A DNA stretch of 64,000 nt, taken from NCBI GenBank assembly GCA_016710325.1, contig JADJXK010000002.1, positions 5,642,001-5,706,000 on the forward strand, given 5' to 3'. Shown here in pieces: positions 1-7,993 of this stretch (positions are counted from its first letter, which is position 1; each line of letters begins with the position of its first letter). Both the position numbers and the translations under genes were made by a program. The notes below the pieces were generated by a model. That model did not search any database, was not told where the DNA came from, and saw only the letters and a list, made by a program, of their open reading frames with translations. The stretch is from Candidatus Leptofilum proximum (GTDB lineage Bacteria; Chloroflexota; Anaerolineae; Promineifilales; Promineifilaceae).

Positions 1-34
1 CTTCATTCATGGCCCACGCTCCTTCCAAACTGAA

Positions 35-472
35 TTATAGCTCTGTCAGATTCCGGTGTCTCAGCTTAAAGGCAATGTCTATCGCCAGGTTACGCATCAC
101 AATAAAGCCGATGTGGTTGTTTTCATCACACAGTTTGTAAAATGCCTCGCTCTCGATAACGTACAGGGAGGCGCCTTCACGCGTGGCGCGCACAGAGGCC
201 GACCGGTAACCCTGGTCGATGAGGGCCATCTCGCCAATCACCTGGCCCTTGCCCAGCACCACCAGGCTGCGGGCGTCGCTGAGCCCTTGAATGTAAACCT
301 CGGCGGAACCCTGGGCCACAATATACATCTCTTTACCGGTTGTGTTTTGGGTGATGATAAGTTCGCCAGCGCCCACTGTTTTTTCCTGGCAAATGGCGGC
401 CAGCTGTTCCAATTCATCTGGCTCCAGATTAGCAAATAGCTGTACCCGTCTTAGCAAGTTAGAGATTGACAT
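35..472 (-). CDS. Cyclic nucleotide-binding domain protein (stand-alone)
   Basis: A 145-residue protein made almost wholly of one cNMP-binding (Crp/PKA-like) beta-roll. The phosphate-binding cassette is visible as GEMALIDQGYRSASVRA and keeps the Arg that contacts the cyclic phosphate in the family. There is no helix-turn-helix, so it is not a CRP transcription factor; it probably acts as a small regulatory or adaptor protein. I chose the ATG at 472 over the upstream ATG at 505 because GGAGG sits six bases before it. Two other proteins in this window (2139-3728 and from 63081) carry the same domain. No nucleotide cyclase is visible, so the ligand is inferred from the family only. Confidence 0.82.
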   Translation of the reverse strand: MSISNLLRRVQLFANLEPDELEQLAAICQEKTVGAGELIITQNTTGKEMYIVAQGSAEVYIQGLSDARSLVVLGKGQVIGEMALIDQGYRSASVRATREGASLYVIESEAFYKLCDENNHIGFIVMRNLAIDIAFKLRHRNLTEL

Positions 473-550
473 ATGTACCTCCGAATGTTGGGTAATTCTG
501 GCCAAATTATTGACTTTTGCTAAATCGTTGCTAAACTACCGCACGACTGA

Positions 551-635
<85 letters not shown>

Positions 636-643
636 CCTGGTTG

Positions 644-675
644 ACAGCTCGAACAAACCTGTTCGGGCTGTTTTT
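644..675 (+). terminator. Intrinsic terminator of tRNA-Leu
   Basis: A 12-base stem (ACAGCTCGAACA, 644-655, with TGTTCGGGCTGT, 660-671, one G-T type mismatch) closes an AACC loop and runs into TTTTTG. It lies nine bases after the tRNA. Confidence 0.8.
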
Positions 676-879
676 GTTTCTGCCAGGTGGTTTTGGGAGA
701 GAGTAGAAGACAGGGACAAACGGCCGTTTTGCCATCCACACAAACTGCTGACCGCTCTTCCAAGTTGTGTCTGTGCCCATTGAGCACATTGTGGCAGATG
801 TTCAGCCTCTCGTCAACTTTTTTGCTGCTCTTTGAACTGCTCTCCGGTTGGGTGTTGGCTAAAACCGGCGGCGGTAGAA

Positions 880-907
880 TTTGAGAAATTCAGCACAAAT
901 TGTATAA
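880..907 (+). promoter_or_regulatory. Sigma-70-like promoter of the 994 gene
   Basis: TTGAGA (880-885), 16-base spacer, TATAAT (902-907). The start codon is about 85 bases downstream. The rest of the 636-993 gap holds only the tRNA terminator and one ACGGCCGT copy near 719. Confidence 0.6.
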
Positions 908-993
908 TTGCCGCCTGACTCGCCTGGCTCCTTCACCATTCGCCTGGCAGGGCTGTGAAGAAATTATATTTTGCCAAAAATTGAGGGTTCCCA

Positions 994-2070
994 ATGATTT
1001 TCTTGATTGCTGTAGGTGTCATCCTGTTACCCATTTTGCTCGGCGGCCTGTTTGCCTGGGGCAGCACCACTTTTGCCTCTGCCGTAGACAAGGCCAGAGA
1101 CGAAGTTGAGAACAAAGACAAAGGGTACAATCCGGCAGTGACGTTTGGCCATACCGTGAAGGTGGATGCCTCCCCTGAGAAGATGTTGCAGCAGGCTCGC
1201 CTGGAGGCGGCGCGTAAAGCAGCGTCCCTGCCACGTGGCGCCAACATGCGCATCGGTCGCAAAGGCCAGTCTAACTTGCGTACGGCCGGTTCCGCCCTGG
1301 ATGAGGACCCAATGACGGCCGTTCGCATTGCCATGCACCACGGTTGGGATGGCGCGCGCACGGGCGCCGTGGCCGCTGTGGCTGCCCCTGCTGCGGCCGC
1401 CGGAGGAGCTGCCGCGCCAACCGGTAAAATCAAGCTGGTGCCTGGCAAAGATTACGAATTCACCAAAATTACCGACAGTATGTCGGGCGAAGAAAAACGA
1501 AAGACCCGCATTGCCAACTCCAAGGCAAAATCGGCTGCTTACAAGGCCGCCAAAGCGGCTGGTGCCCCCGCAGGTGTGCCCGTGGCCGGTGCGACACCTA
1601 CGACCGCCACGGTCCAACCATCTGCCGCCGTGGCCCAAACCGTCAACATCGAGCCGCCGAAGCTCATCGAAATTACCGACGACATGTCGCCCGACGAGCT
1701 GCGTAAGGCCCGTATTGCCAATTCCAAGGCGAAGTCAGCTTTCAACAAGGCTCTCAAGGAAGCGGGGGTTGACCCCGGTGAAGTAGAAATTGTGGATGGC
1801 AAGGTGGTGCTGCCCGGCGGTGCGCCGGTAACGGCCGCTGTGGCGGCTCCAGCGGCAGAATCGGCTCAGGCTGCGCCTGCCGCCGCGCCCGCTGCTGCCC
1901 CTGCTGCTGCCCTCAGCAATATTCCCAAACCAGACCTGATTGAGATTACCGACGATATGTCCCCGGATGAAGTGCGTCGGGCGCGCATTTCCAACTCTAA
2001 GGCAAAGTCGGCCTACAACAAAGCACTAAAAGCGGCGGGGATTGATCCTTCGACAGTTGATTTGGATTGA
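994..2070 (+). CDS. Membrane-anchored protein with three Ala/Pro-linked repeats
   Basis: I do not recognise the family. The 358-residue product begins with one hydrophobic segment (residues 2-22, a likely membrane anchor) followed by a charged region. It then has three copies of a motif of about 35 residues, best seen as ITDDMSPDELRKARIANSKA followed by KSAYNKALKAAG. The copies are near residues 160-188, 226-262 and 312-350 and are separated by Ala/Pro-rich linkers. The basic, helical repeat joined by flexible AAPAAAP linkers resembles binding modules on a string. The ATG at 994 has GAGGG just upstream. The gene ends in a strong terminator shared with the convergent gene. Function unknown; nucleic acid or protein binding is only a guess. 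Confidence 0.7.
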   Translation: MIFLIAVGVILLPILLGGLFAWGSTTFASAVDKARDEVENKDKGYNPAVTFGHTVKVDASPEKMLQQARLEAARKAASLPRGANMRIGRKGQSNLRTAGSALDEDPMTAVRIAMHHGWDGARTGAVAAVAAPAAAAGGAAAPTGKIKLVPGKDYEFTKITDSMSGEEKRKTRIANSKAKSAAYKAAKAAGAPAGVPVAGATPTTATVQPSAAVAQTVNIEPPKLIEITDDMSPDELRKARIANSKAKSAFNKALKEAGVDPGEVEIVDGKVVLPGGAPVTAAVAAPAAESAQAAPAAAPAAAPAAALSNIPKPDLIEITDDMSPDEVRRARISNSKAKSAYNKALKAAGIDPSTVDLD

Positions 2071-2095
2071 GTCAGAGAAAAAGTCCTGCGTTTAT

Positions 2096-2130
2096 AAAAC
2101 GGCCGTCTGTAGGAGACGGCCGTTTTTTTT
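2096..2130. terminator. Bidirectional terminator built from two ACGGCCGT copies
   Basis: AAAACGGCCGTCT (2096-2108) pairs perfectly with AGACGGCCGTTTT (2114-2126) around a GTAGG loop and is followed by more T residues. It lies between two convergent genes and would serve both. Both arms contain the genome's iterated palindrome. Confidence 0.85.
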
Positions 2131-2138
2131 CCACACAG

Positions 2139-3728
2139 CTAATTTTTCATATTGAGCAGCCGCAGCTTTTCCCCCACAGAAATGGCGATGTTGCGCATGA
2201 TCCGCAGGCCAATGCGCGGGTAGCGGTTAATGAGGTTTTCAAAATCGTCGTTTTTGAGGGCAACCAGCGTGACGTCTGTGGCGGCAACGGCCGTAGCCGT
2301 ATATGGCTGATGGCTCACCAGGGCGATTTCCCCCAGAAAGTCACCCGCCTGCACCGAACCCACCAGGTGTGATCCGTCTGGCGATAAAATGTCCATCGCC
2401 CCTTCTAACACCATGTAAAACGTCTTGCCCGTCTTGCCCGCCTGCAGCACCGTTTCTCCCGCAGCCTTCTGCACGACAGTACACAACCCGGCAATTTTGC
2501 TTAGCTCGCCTTCTTCCAGGCCCTCAAAAATGGCCATGTGCCGCGTGGCTTCGTTCACCGAAATGCCCAGCCGCTTCTCCTCAAAACCGGCCCGCACCAG
2601 CTCAAATATTTCCCGGCTGGCGGGGGTGAGCTGGGCATGGTCGATGTTGAGCGGTACGTACAGCTTGGCCATTTTGAGTGTATCCAGGCGCTCCACCTCG
2701 TGAAACACAAACGATGGGCAGTAGGCCACCGGCACAAAGCCCAAGTTGCTCAGCGTGCGCTGAATGTCTGGCCAGTAGGCCGAAACGGTAATTTCGATGT
2801 ACTCAGCCCGGTAAATTTCCCTGGCCCAGGCGTCCAGTTCCTTAAGCAGAAAACCAGCCACGTCATCGCGCAAATCAATCAGCTCCAGCACCTTGATGCT
2901 GTGCCCGATGGGGTCCACCGTGAAGCCGATGGCGCCGACAATACGTTCATCTTCGCGGGCCACCAGGTAGCGCACATTGCGCGATTCCAGCAAAAAGAGG
3001 CCGTAGCTCAGCTGCAAGTTGCCAAACACATGCCGCCGTGACAAGCGGCCACGCTCAATGCGCAGCAGATAGGGCAGGCCAGATTCCGTCAGCTCTTCCA
3101 CCTGAAAGCCGGTGCCGATGGGGTAGCCATCCACATCATCCACGGCGATGAGGTCGCTGCGGAAGCCCATGTTTTGCAGGGCCAGCTGCCCCAGTAAAAA
3201 CGCCTCGGGAATGACGCGCGGGTTGTTCAGACGCAGGTCGCGAGCGGGGCCAAAGGGTTTGGCCATCATCACCAGGCTCTCGCGGTCGTCTAGCAGCACT
3301 TTTTGCGGCAAGAAACCAATGGGACGCAGGTCGAACTTCTCGGAGATTTGCTGGGCATAGGGATGGGCCGTGCGGCATTCTGTCAGGCCAAAGTGGAGCC
3401 GCCGGTTGGCAAACGCCAGGCGCGCTTCCATAAGGGCGCTGCCCACGCCCTGGCCACGGTTGTCTGGGGCAACGGCTAAACGGCCGAATTCCCCACACAA
3501 ATCGGCATAGGCCCCCACCTCAAAATAGACCGAGGCGGTGCCCACAACCTTGCTGCCCTGCTCGGCCAGCAAAAATAGATAGCTGTCCTGATAGATGCTG
3601 CGCTTGAGCCATTCGTCGTTGTAAAACTCTTTGTAGGGGTATTCTTCGCCGTAGCTGCGGTAAAACAGGTCACGCACGGCAGGCAAATCATCTTCAGTGA
3701 CGGGGCGGACGTTTACTTGTGCGGTCAT
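2139..3728 (-). CDS. GNAT acetyltransferase fused to a cNMP-binding domain
   Basis: A 529-residue three-part protein. Residues about 5-150 are a GNAT N-acetyltransferase with the acetyl-CoA loop RLAVAPDNRGQGVG (R91-G96). Residues about 200-345 look like a second, degenerate GNAT fold without a clear acetyl-CoA loop. Residues about 400-525 are a cyclic-nucleotide-binding domain, with cassette GEIALVSHQPYTATAVA. The cassette lacks the usual Arg (Tyr/Thr in its place), so cAMP binding is doubtful. GNAT plus cNMP domain recalls the cAMP-regulated protein lysine acetyltransferases of mycobacteria, but the domain order is reversed. An acetyl-CoA synthetase, the classic target of such enzymes, lies 8.5 kb away. 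Start ATG has GAGGAAG upstream. Confidence 0.8.
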   Translation of the reverse strand: MTAQVNVRPVTEDDLPAVRDLFYRSYGEEYPYKEFYNDEWLKRSIYQDSYLFLLAEQGSKVVGTASVYFEVGAYADLCGEFGRLAVAPDNRGQGVGSALMEARLAFANRRLHFGLTECRTAHPYAQQISEKFDLRPIGFLPQKVLLDDRESLVMMAKPFGPARDLRLNNPRVIPEAFLLGQLALQNMGFRSDLIAVDDVDGYPIGTGFQVEELTESGLPYLLRIERGRLSRRHVFGNLQLSYGLFLLESRNVRYLVAREDERIVGAIGFTVDPIGHSIKVLELIDLRDDVAGFLLKELDAWAREIYRAEYIEITVSAYWPDIQRTLSNLGFVPVAYCPSFVFHEVERLDTLKMAKLYVPLNIDHAQLTPASREIFELVRAGFEEKRLGISVNEATRHMAIFEGLEEGELSKIAGLCTVVQKAAGETVLQAGKTGKTFYMVLEGAMDILSPDGSHLVGSVQAGDFLGEIALVSHQPYTATAVAATDVTLVALKNDDFENLINRYPRIGLRIMRNIAISVGEKLRLLNMKN

Positions 3729-3993
3729 AAAATCACTTCCTCAAAGAAACCAAAAGAGGCGAACGGGTTGTAAATCGTGCCCATAATAACGTATTTTGGG
3801 CGAAAATGGGCAAACTTTGACAAATTTTGGCGGTCTCTGGTGCGGTCTGGCCCTTGTTTACGCAACTATAATGCCTTTGTGATAAGGTTGCCCTTTCTTT
3901 GGGCCGTCTGCGGTGAGCTATGTTACAATCGCAGATTGGCAACTGCTGGCGGCTGTGGTGAGACAAAACGGCCGTGTCACAACGAGACACCAC

Positions 3994-5589
3994 ATGGCAT
4001 ACGGATTAGTAGACGTTCGCATCCTGCAAAGAGAATATTTGTTGGCTATCTCGCGGGCCATCACCGCCGAGCTGGACCTACAAGACGTCCTGCGCATCAT
4101 TTTGCGTGCCGCCGTGGAGCTGGTGGCCGGGAAGGCGGGCATGGTCGCTCTGCACCATCCAGAAACGGAGAGCGTGCGGGTTGCGGCCGTTTACGGCATT
4201 CCGGCGGCTATGGTTGACCATTTTGCGCCGCTGCTGCGCGATATTCCGCCGGTAGATACCTCGGACCAGGAAGCGGAGCTCACCCGTCGCCTGCAAACCA
4301 TCGCCCGCCGCTCAAACCTGGGCTTTACGCAAATGATACGCCTGCCCATGGTCAGCGGTGGTGAGACGATTGGGCTGATTTACGTTTTCCTGTCCGGCAC
4401 GCCTTACCACCTGCCTAATGAGGCCGCTTCGCTGCTGGGCAGCTTTGCCGAGCAGGCGGCCATCGCCGTAAAAAATGCCCGGCTGTACGACCAGGTCAAC
4501 AAGGAAAAACAGCGCCTCGACGCCATTATTCAACAAAATGCAGATGGGGTCATGATTCTCGACCGCTCCCTGCAAATTACGGTGTTCAACCGGGCATTGA
4601 GCCGCATGGTGGGGCGCCTGCCAGAAGAGGCCATTGGGCAGCCACACGAGGCCATTTTCCGATGGCTGTCGCTCAAAACAAATATGGATTTGCATGAAGC
4701 GCTGGCCAACGGCTGGCCGCTGCCGGGGGCGGCGCATTTGTACGTGGAAGGGGATTTGCAACGGCCGTATGACGAAGAGTTGGAAACGGCCGATGGCAAA
4801 CGGGTTAGTCTGGGCGTCACCTACGCACCGTTGATGGACGCCGATGGGCACATGACCGACATTATCGCCAACGTGCGCGACCTGACCCGTTACCGTGAGG
4901 AAGAGGCGCTGCAAAAGACGTTTATCTCCGTGGTGAGCCACGAGCTGAAGACGCCCGTGTCTATCATCAAAGGATACGCAGGCACGCTGCGGCGGCAGGA
5001 TGCCAACTGGTCCCCGGAAATCATACAAGATTCCCTGACCGTTATCGAAGAAGAGGCGGATAATCTCACCGACCTGATCGACAGCCTGCTGGAAGTGTCT
5101 CGTTTGCAGGCAGGCACCTTTAACCTGGAAGTCAGTGAAGATGTTCAGCTGGATCGCGTGGCGGAAAACACGGCGCGTAAATTTGGCAGCCAGTCGAACA
5201 AGCATACAATCAGTGTGCAGTTTCCTGAAAACTTCCCGCCTATTTGGGGCGACGAGCGGCGGCTGGGGCAGGTGATGAATAACTTGATCGGCAACGCCAT
5301 CAAGTATTCGCCGGATGGTGGCGAGATTTTGGTTCGTGGCGAACTGCATCCGCAGCACGTGACGGTGGCGGTACGCGACAGCGGTATCGGTATTCCGGAT
5401 CACGAGCAGCACCGTATTTTTCAAAAATTTTCGCGGCTGGACAATGCGTTGAGTCGCAAAACCGAAGGCACTGGCCTGGGTTTGTTCCTCAGCAAAGTTA
5501 TTATTGAGGCGCATAACGGCCGTATCTGGTTCCATAAAAATCCTGATGGTCCCGGTACCACCTTCACCTTTTCCTTACCAAGAAATTAA
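3994..5589 (+). CDS. Orphan sensor histidine kinase (GAF-PAS-HisKA-HATPase)
   Basis: A soluble sensor kinase of 531 residues with no membrane segment. A GAF domain (about 18-165) is followed by a PAS domain (about 175-300) and a dimerisation box VVSHELKTP with the phospho-acceptor His at about residue 316. The ATPase domain shows the N box (GNAIKYS, N434), G1 (DSGIGIP) and G2 (GTGLGLFLS). The order is that of PhoR-type kinases. No response regulator is adjacent, so its partner is unknown. The reading frame stays open to a GTG at 3913. I prefer the ATG at 3994 because it starts just before the conserved region, but neither start has a good ribosome site. Confidence 0.9.
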   Translation: MAYGLVDVRILQREYLLAISRAITAELDLQDVLRIILRAAVELVAGKAGMVALHHPETESVRVAAVYGIPAAMVDHFAPLLRDIPPVDTSDQEAELTRRLQTIARRSNLGFTQMIRLPMVSGGETIGLIYVFLSGTPYHLPNEAASLLGSFAEQAAIAVKNARLYDQVNKEKQRLDAIIQQNADGVMILDRSLQITVFNRALSRMVGRLPEEAIGQPHEAIFRWLSLKTNMDLHEALANGWPLPGAAHLYVEGDLQRPYDEELETADGKRVSLGVTYAPLMDADGHMTDIIANVRDLTRYREEEALQKTFISVVSHELKTPVSIIKGYAGTLRRQDANWSPEIIQDSLTVIEEEADNLTDLIDSLLEVSRLQAGTFNLEVSEDVQLDRVAENTARKFGSQSNKHTISVQFPENFPPIWGDERRLGQVMNNLIGNAIKYSPDGGEILVRGELHPQHVTVAVRDSGIGIPDHEQHRIFQKFSRLDNALSRKTEGTGLGLFLSKVIIEAHNGRIWFHKNPDGPGTTFTFSLPRN

Positions 5590-5604
5590 TCTATCAGAAA
5601 CTGC

Positions 5605-5663
5605 AACCTCCCGCAGGTTTATGCTATGACGATGGTTATTTTTGAAGCCTGCGGGAGGTTTTA
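5605..5663. terminator. Inverted repeat, possible terminator
   Basis: AACCTCCCGCAGG (5605-5617) and CCTGCGGGAGGTT (5648-5660) form a perfect 13-base stem with a 30-base loop, followed by a weak T/A stretch. It follows the kinase gene and directly precedes the ribosome site of the next gene. Confidence 0.5.
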
Positions 5664-5683
5664 ACTTAACTTTAGGAGTAATT

Positions 5684-7021
5684 ATGTACACACAACTCAC
5701 GTGCCCGCAGTGCGGCACGCCTTATACGGCCGAAGTGCACCAGGTCATTGATTCGAAGCACACGCCGCAGCTGAAACAGCAGCTGCTCAACGGCCAGCTG
5801 AACGTGGCCGTATGCCCTAACTGCGGCGCGGGCGGGCAGATAGCCACGCTGATGCTCTTCCACGACGCCGAGTATGAAACCTTCATGGTCTATGTGCCCC
5901 AGGAACTGCATCTCAGCCAGGTGCAGCGGGAGCAAATGATTGGCCAGCTCACCAAGCAGGTGATGGATGAACTGCCGCCCGAAGAGCGGCGCGCCTACAT
6001 GTTCCAGCCGCAAATGATGATGAACTACCAGACGTTCATGGAAAAGGTTCTGGAAACGGAGGGGATCACGCCAGAGATGATCTCCCGTCAGAAGAAGCAG
6101 TCGGAGCTGCTGCAAACGTTGATTCGCGCCGACAAGGACGTGCAGGATGTGCTGCTGAAAGAGCGCGCTGGCGAGATTGACGAGACGTTTTTTGCCATGC
6201 TGCAGCAGTTTGTCGATATGGCGTCGCAGCTGCAAGACAACCAGCAGATGGTGAAGCTGACCAACTTGAGGGCGCGGTTGATGACGGAAACGGCCGTTGG
6301 CCAGCGCCTGGAACAGCAGCAAATGGCCCTGCACAAGTTGAGCCGCGAAGCCAAAAAACAGGGCGGCCTCACCCCGGCCATGTTGGTGAACCACATCGTG
6401 GCCAACCAGGAGCAGCCGCACGTGGTTGATGCCCTGGTGATGGCCGGGCAGGGAGCTTTGCAGTACGAGTTTTTCAGCCTGCTCTCGGCCGAAATTGAGA
6501 AGGCAGAAAAGGCGGGAGATAAAGCGGCCGTTAACCGGCTGACGGATCTGCGCGCCGATTTGCTGAAGCTGTACGAAGGCATGCAGCAGCAGTCGAAAAA
6601 CATCATGCAGGCGGCGATGACAACGCTGGACACCATCTTGGCCGCCCCCGATAAAAACCAGGCGCTGGCGGAAAATGCCCAAAATATCGACGAAGCGTTT
6701 ATGACGGTGCTGGTTGCCAAAATGCACGAAGCTGACGAGAAAAACGATATGACCCAGTTCCAGGCGCTGAATGAAATCCACAGCCTGATCTATGCCCAAA
6801 TGGAGCGCACTCTGCCGCCCCACGTGCAGCTGCTGAACCAGCTGGTTCGTTCCGAATCGCCAGAGGAGCAGGCCCAACTGCTTAGTGAAAATGAACAGTT
6901 TGTTTCCGACGATCTTATCCAGCTGATTGACCAGGTGCTGGAACAGGCGGAGGGACAGGGACAAGAAGAGTTAAACGGCCGTCTTCAATCCGTCAAAACT
7001 TTGATTCAGGCACGATTGTAA
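5684..7021 (+). CDS. CpXC domain protein
   Basis: A 445-residue protein whose first 60 residues hold two Cys pairs, CPQCG (residues 7-11) and CPNCG (about 44-48). This is the CpXC domain, a presumed zinc-binding module. The rest is alpha-helical, rich in Gln and Glu, with likely coiled-coil stretches. The family has no firm function. The start ATG at 5684 follows AGGAG at a good distance; an upstream ATG at 5642 lies inside the inverted repeat and was rejected. Confidence 0.82.
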   Translation: MYTQLTCPQCGTPYTAEVHQVIDSKHTPQLKQQLLNGQLNVAVCPNCGAGGQIATLMLFHDAEYETFMVYVPQELHLSQVQREQMIGQLTKQVMDELPPEERRAYMFQPQMMMNYQTFMEKVLETEGITPEMISRQKKQSELLQTLIRADKDVQDVLLKERAGEIDETFFAMLQQFVDMASQLQDNQQMVKLTNLRARLMTETAVGQRLEQQQMALHKLSREAKKQGGLTPAMLVNHIVANQEQPHVVDALVMAGQGALQYEFFSLLSAEIEKAEKAGDKAAVNRLTDLRADLLKLYEGMQQQSKNIMQAAMTTLDTILAAPDKNQALAENAQNIDEAFMTVLVAKMHEADEKNDMTQFQALNEIHSLIYAQMERTLPPHVQLLNQLVRSESPEEQAQLLSENEQFVSDDLIQLIDQVLEQAEGQGQEELNGRLQSVKTLIQARL

Positions 7022-7148
7022 ACTGCCATGTGAACAGATTTTGTCCTCAAAAATAGAAAGTTGTCATAGGGTCTGTAAGATTTTCATGATTGTATGGCAC
7101 CATTTATCAATGGCGTCTTTTGTTGTTATTCTTATTTGAGAGGACATC

Positions 7149-7307
7149 ATGTTATTTTTGGCAAAGGAAGGACAGCGGGGACAGGGGCTCATCGAATATG
7201 CCCTTGTCCTTGTCCTGGTAGCGGTGGTGATCATCGTGGTCATCTCGCTGCTAGGACCTCAGATCGGCAATATGTACAGTCGCATTACAGATGGGTGGTC
7301 GGCTTAA
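7149..7307 (+). CDS. Flp/Fap-type pilin (type IVb)
   Basis: A 52-residue protein: a short charged head, then GQGLIEYALVLVLVAVVIIV and a short tail. The G-Q-G-L-I-E-Y-A start of the hydrophobic helix, with Glu near +5, is the signature of Flp-type pilins cleaved by a prepilin peptidase. They form the thin Tad pili used for adhesion. GAGAGG sits six bases before the ATG. No tad assembly genes are nearby, so it is an isolated pilin or pilin-like membrane peptide. A terminator follows at once. Confidence 0.85.
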   Translation: MLFLAKEGQRGQGLIEYALVLVLVAVVIIVVISLLGPQIGNMYSRITDGWSA

Positions 7308-7332
7308 AACCTTCCCCCGCTATTTTGCGCAG

Positions 7333-7366
7333 AAAAAGACGCTCTGAAGCCAGGGCGTCTTTTTTC
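7333..7366 (+). terminator. Intrinsic terminator after the pilin gene
   Basis: AAAAAGACGCTCTG (7333-7346) pairs with CAGGGCGTCTTTTT (7351-7364), one wobble pair, loop AAGC, then further T residues. Confidence 0.85.
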
Positions 7367-7405
7367 TTTGCCTGGCGCTTATGACGCTGGTCATTGGTGG
7401 CTTTG

Positions 7406-7414
7406 TGTTATAAT
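7406..7414 (+). promoter_or_regulatory. Extended -10 promoter, probably leaderless
   Basis: TGTTATAAT is an extended -10 element with no convincing -35. The ATG of the next gene is only 10 bases after it, so the transcript should start within a few bases of the start codon. Confidence 0.5.
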
Positions 7415-7424
7415 CCCCGCCACT

Positions 7425-7970
7425 ATGAGCTTGCCCACCCTTGACACTCTCATTTCTTACCTGACCATCGTAGCGGCTGTCATGGGCGCGCTGTTGGCGG
7501 CGCTGTGGCTCAGCCTGATCATCTGGGCGTTTCGGGATATGCGGGCGCGCTCGCGGGATCCATTTGCCCAGCTGTTGGCAGCCTTGCTGGTGGCGGCGCT
7601 GCCGGTGGTGGGGATCGTCATCTACTTTATTTTGCGGCCGCCGGAAACGTTGGCCGAAGCGTATGAGCGGGCGTTGGAGGAAGAGGCGCTGCTGCAGGAG
7701 ATTGAAGAACGGCCGCACTGTCCTGGCTGCTCCCGCGTGATCGATGACAAATGGCTGCTCTGCCCCCACTGCCACACCCGCCTGAAAAAAGCGTGCCCCG
7801 ACTGCAATTCATTGTTGGAACTACAGTGGAATTTGTGCCCCTACTGCGGCAATCACGCCGTAGATCCGTACAAAGCCACTGTGGTAAATACGGCCGTCCC
7901 TGCCCCCAATCCCCTGCCAGAACCAGAAGAGCCGGAGGATGTGGAACCGGTTGGTGAGACGGAACTGTAA
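7425..7970 (+). CDS. Membrane protein with C-terminal zinc ribbons
   Basis: A 181-residue protein with two membrane segments (about residues 10-35 and 48-70), a short acidic linker, then a cytosolic double zinc ribbon. The Cys pairs are CPGC, CPHC, CPDC and CPYC between about residues 103 and 148. A Pro/Glu-rich tail ends it. Zinc ribbons of this type usually mediate protein contacts. The start is the ATG at 7425, which has no ribosome site but follows a TATAAT by 10 bases. It runs in the same direction as the ABC transporter genes downstream (23-base gap) and may be co-transcribed with them. Confidence 0.75.
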   Translation: MSLPTLDTLISYLTIVAAVMGALLAALWLSLIIWAFRDMRARSRDPFAQLLAALLVAALPVVGIVIYFILRPPETLAEAYERALEEEALLQEIEERPHCPGCSRVIDDKWLLCPHCHTRLKKACPDCNSLLELQWNLCPYCGNHAVDPYKATVVNTAVPAPNPLPEPEEPEDVEPVGETEL

Positions 7971-7993
7971 TTGCCCAATTACTTCCGAGTGCC

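Noticed and set aside
4312..5535. Long antisense open frame opposite the histidine kinase gene
   Set aside because: The sense frame encodes a complete, well-motifed kinase; the antisense product has no domain.
5672..6964. Long antisense open frame opposite the CpXC gene
   Set aside because: Same reason: codon mirror of a clear sense gene, His/Leu/Gln-rich, no start signal.
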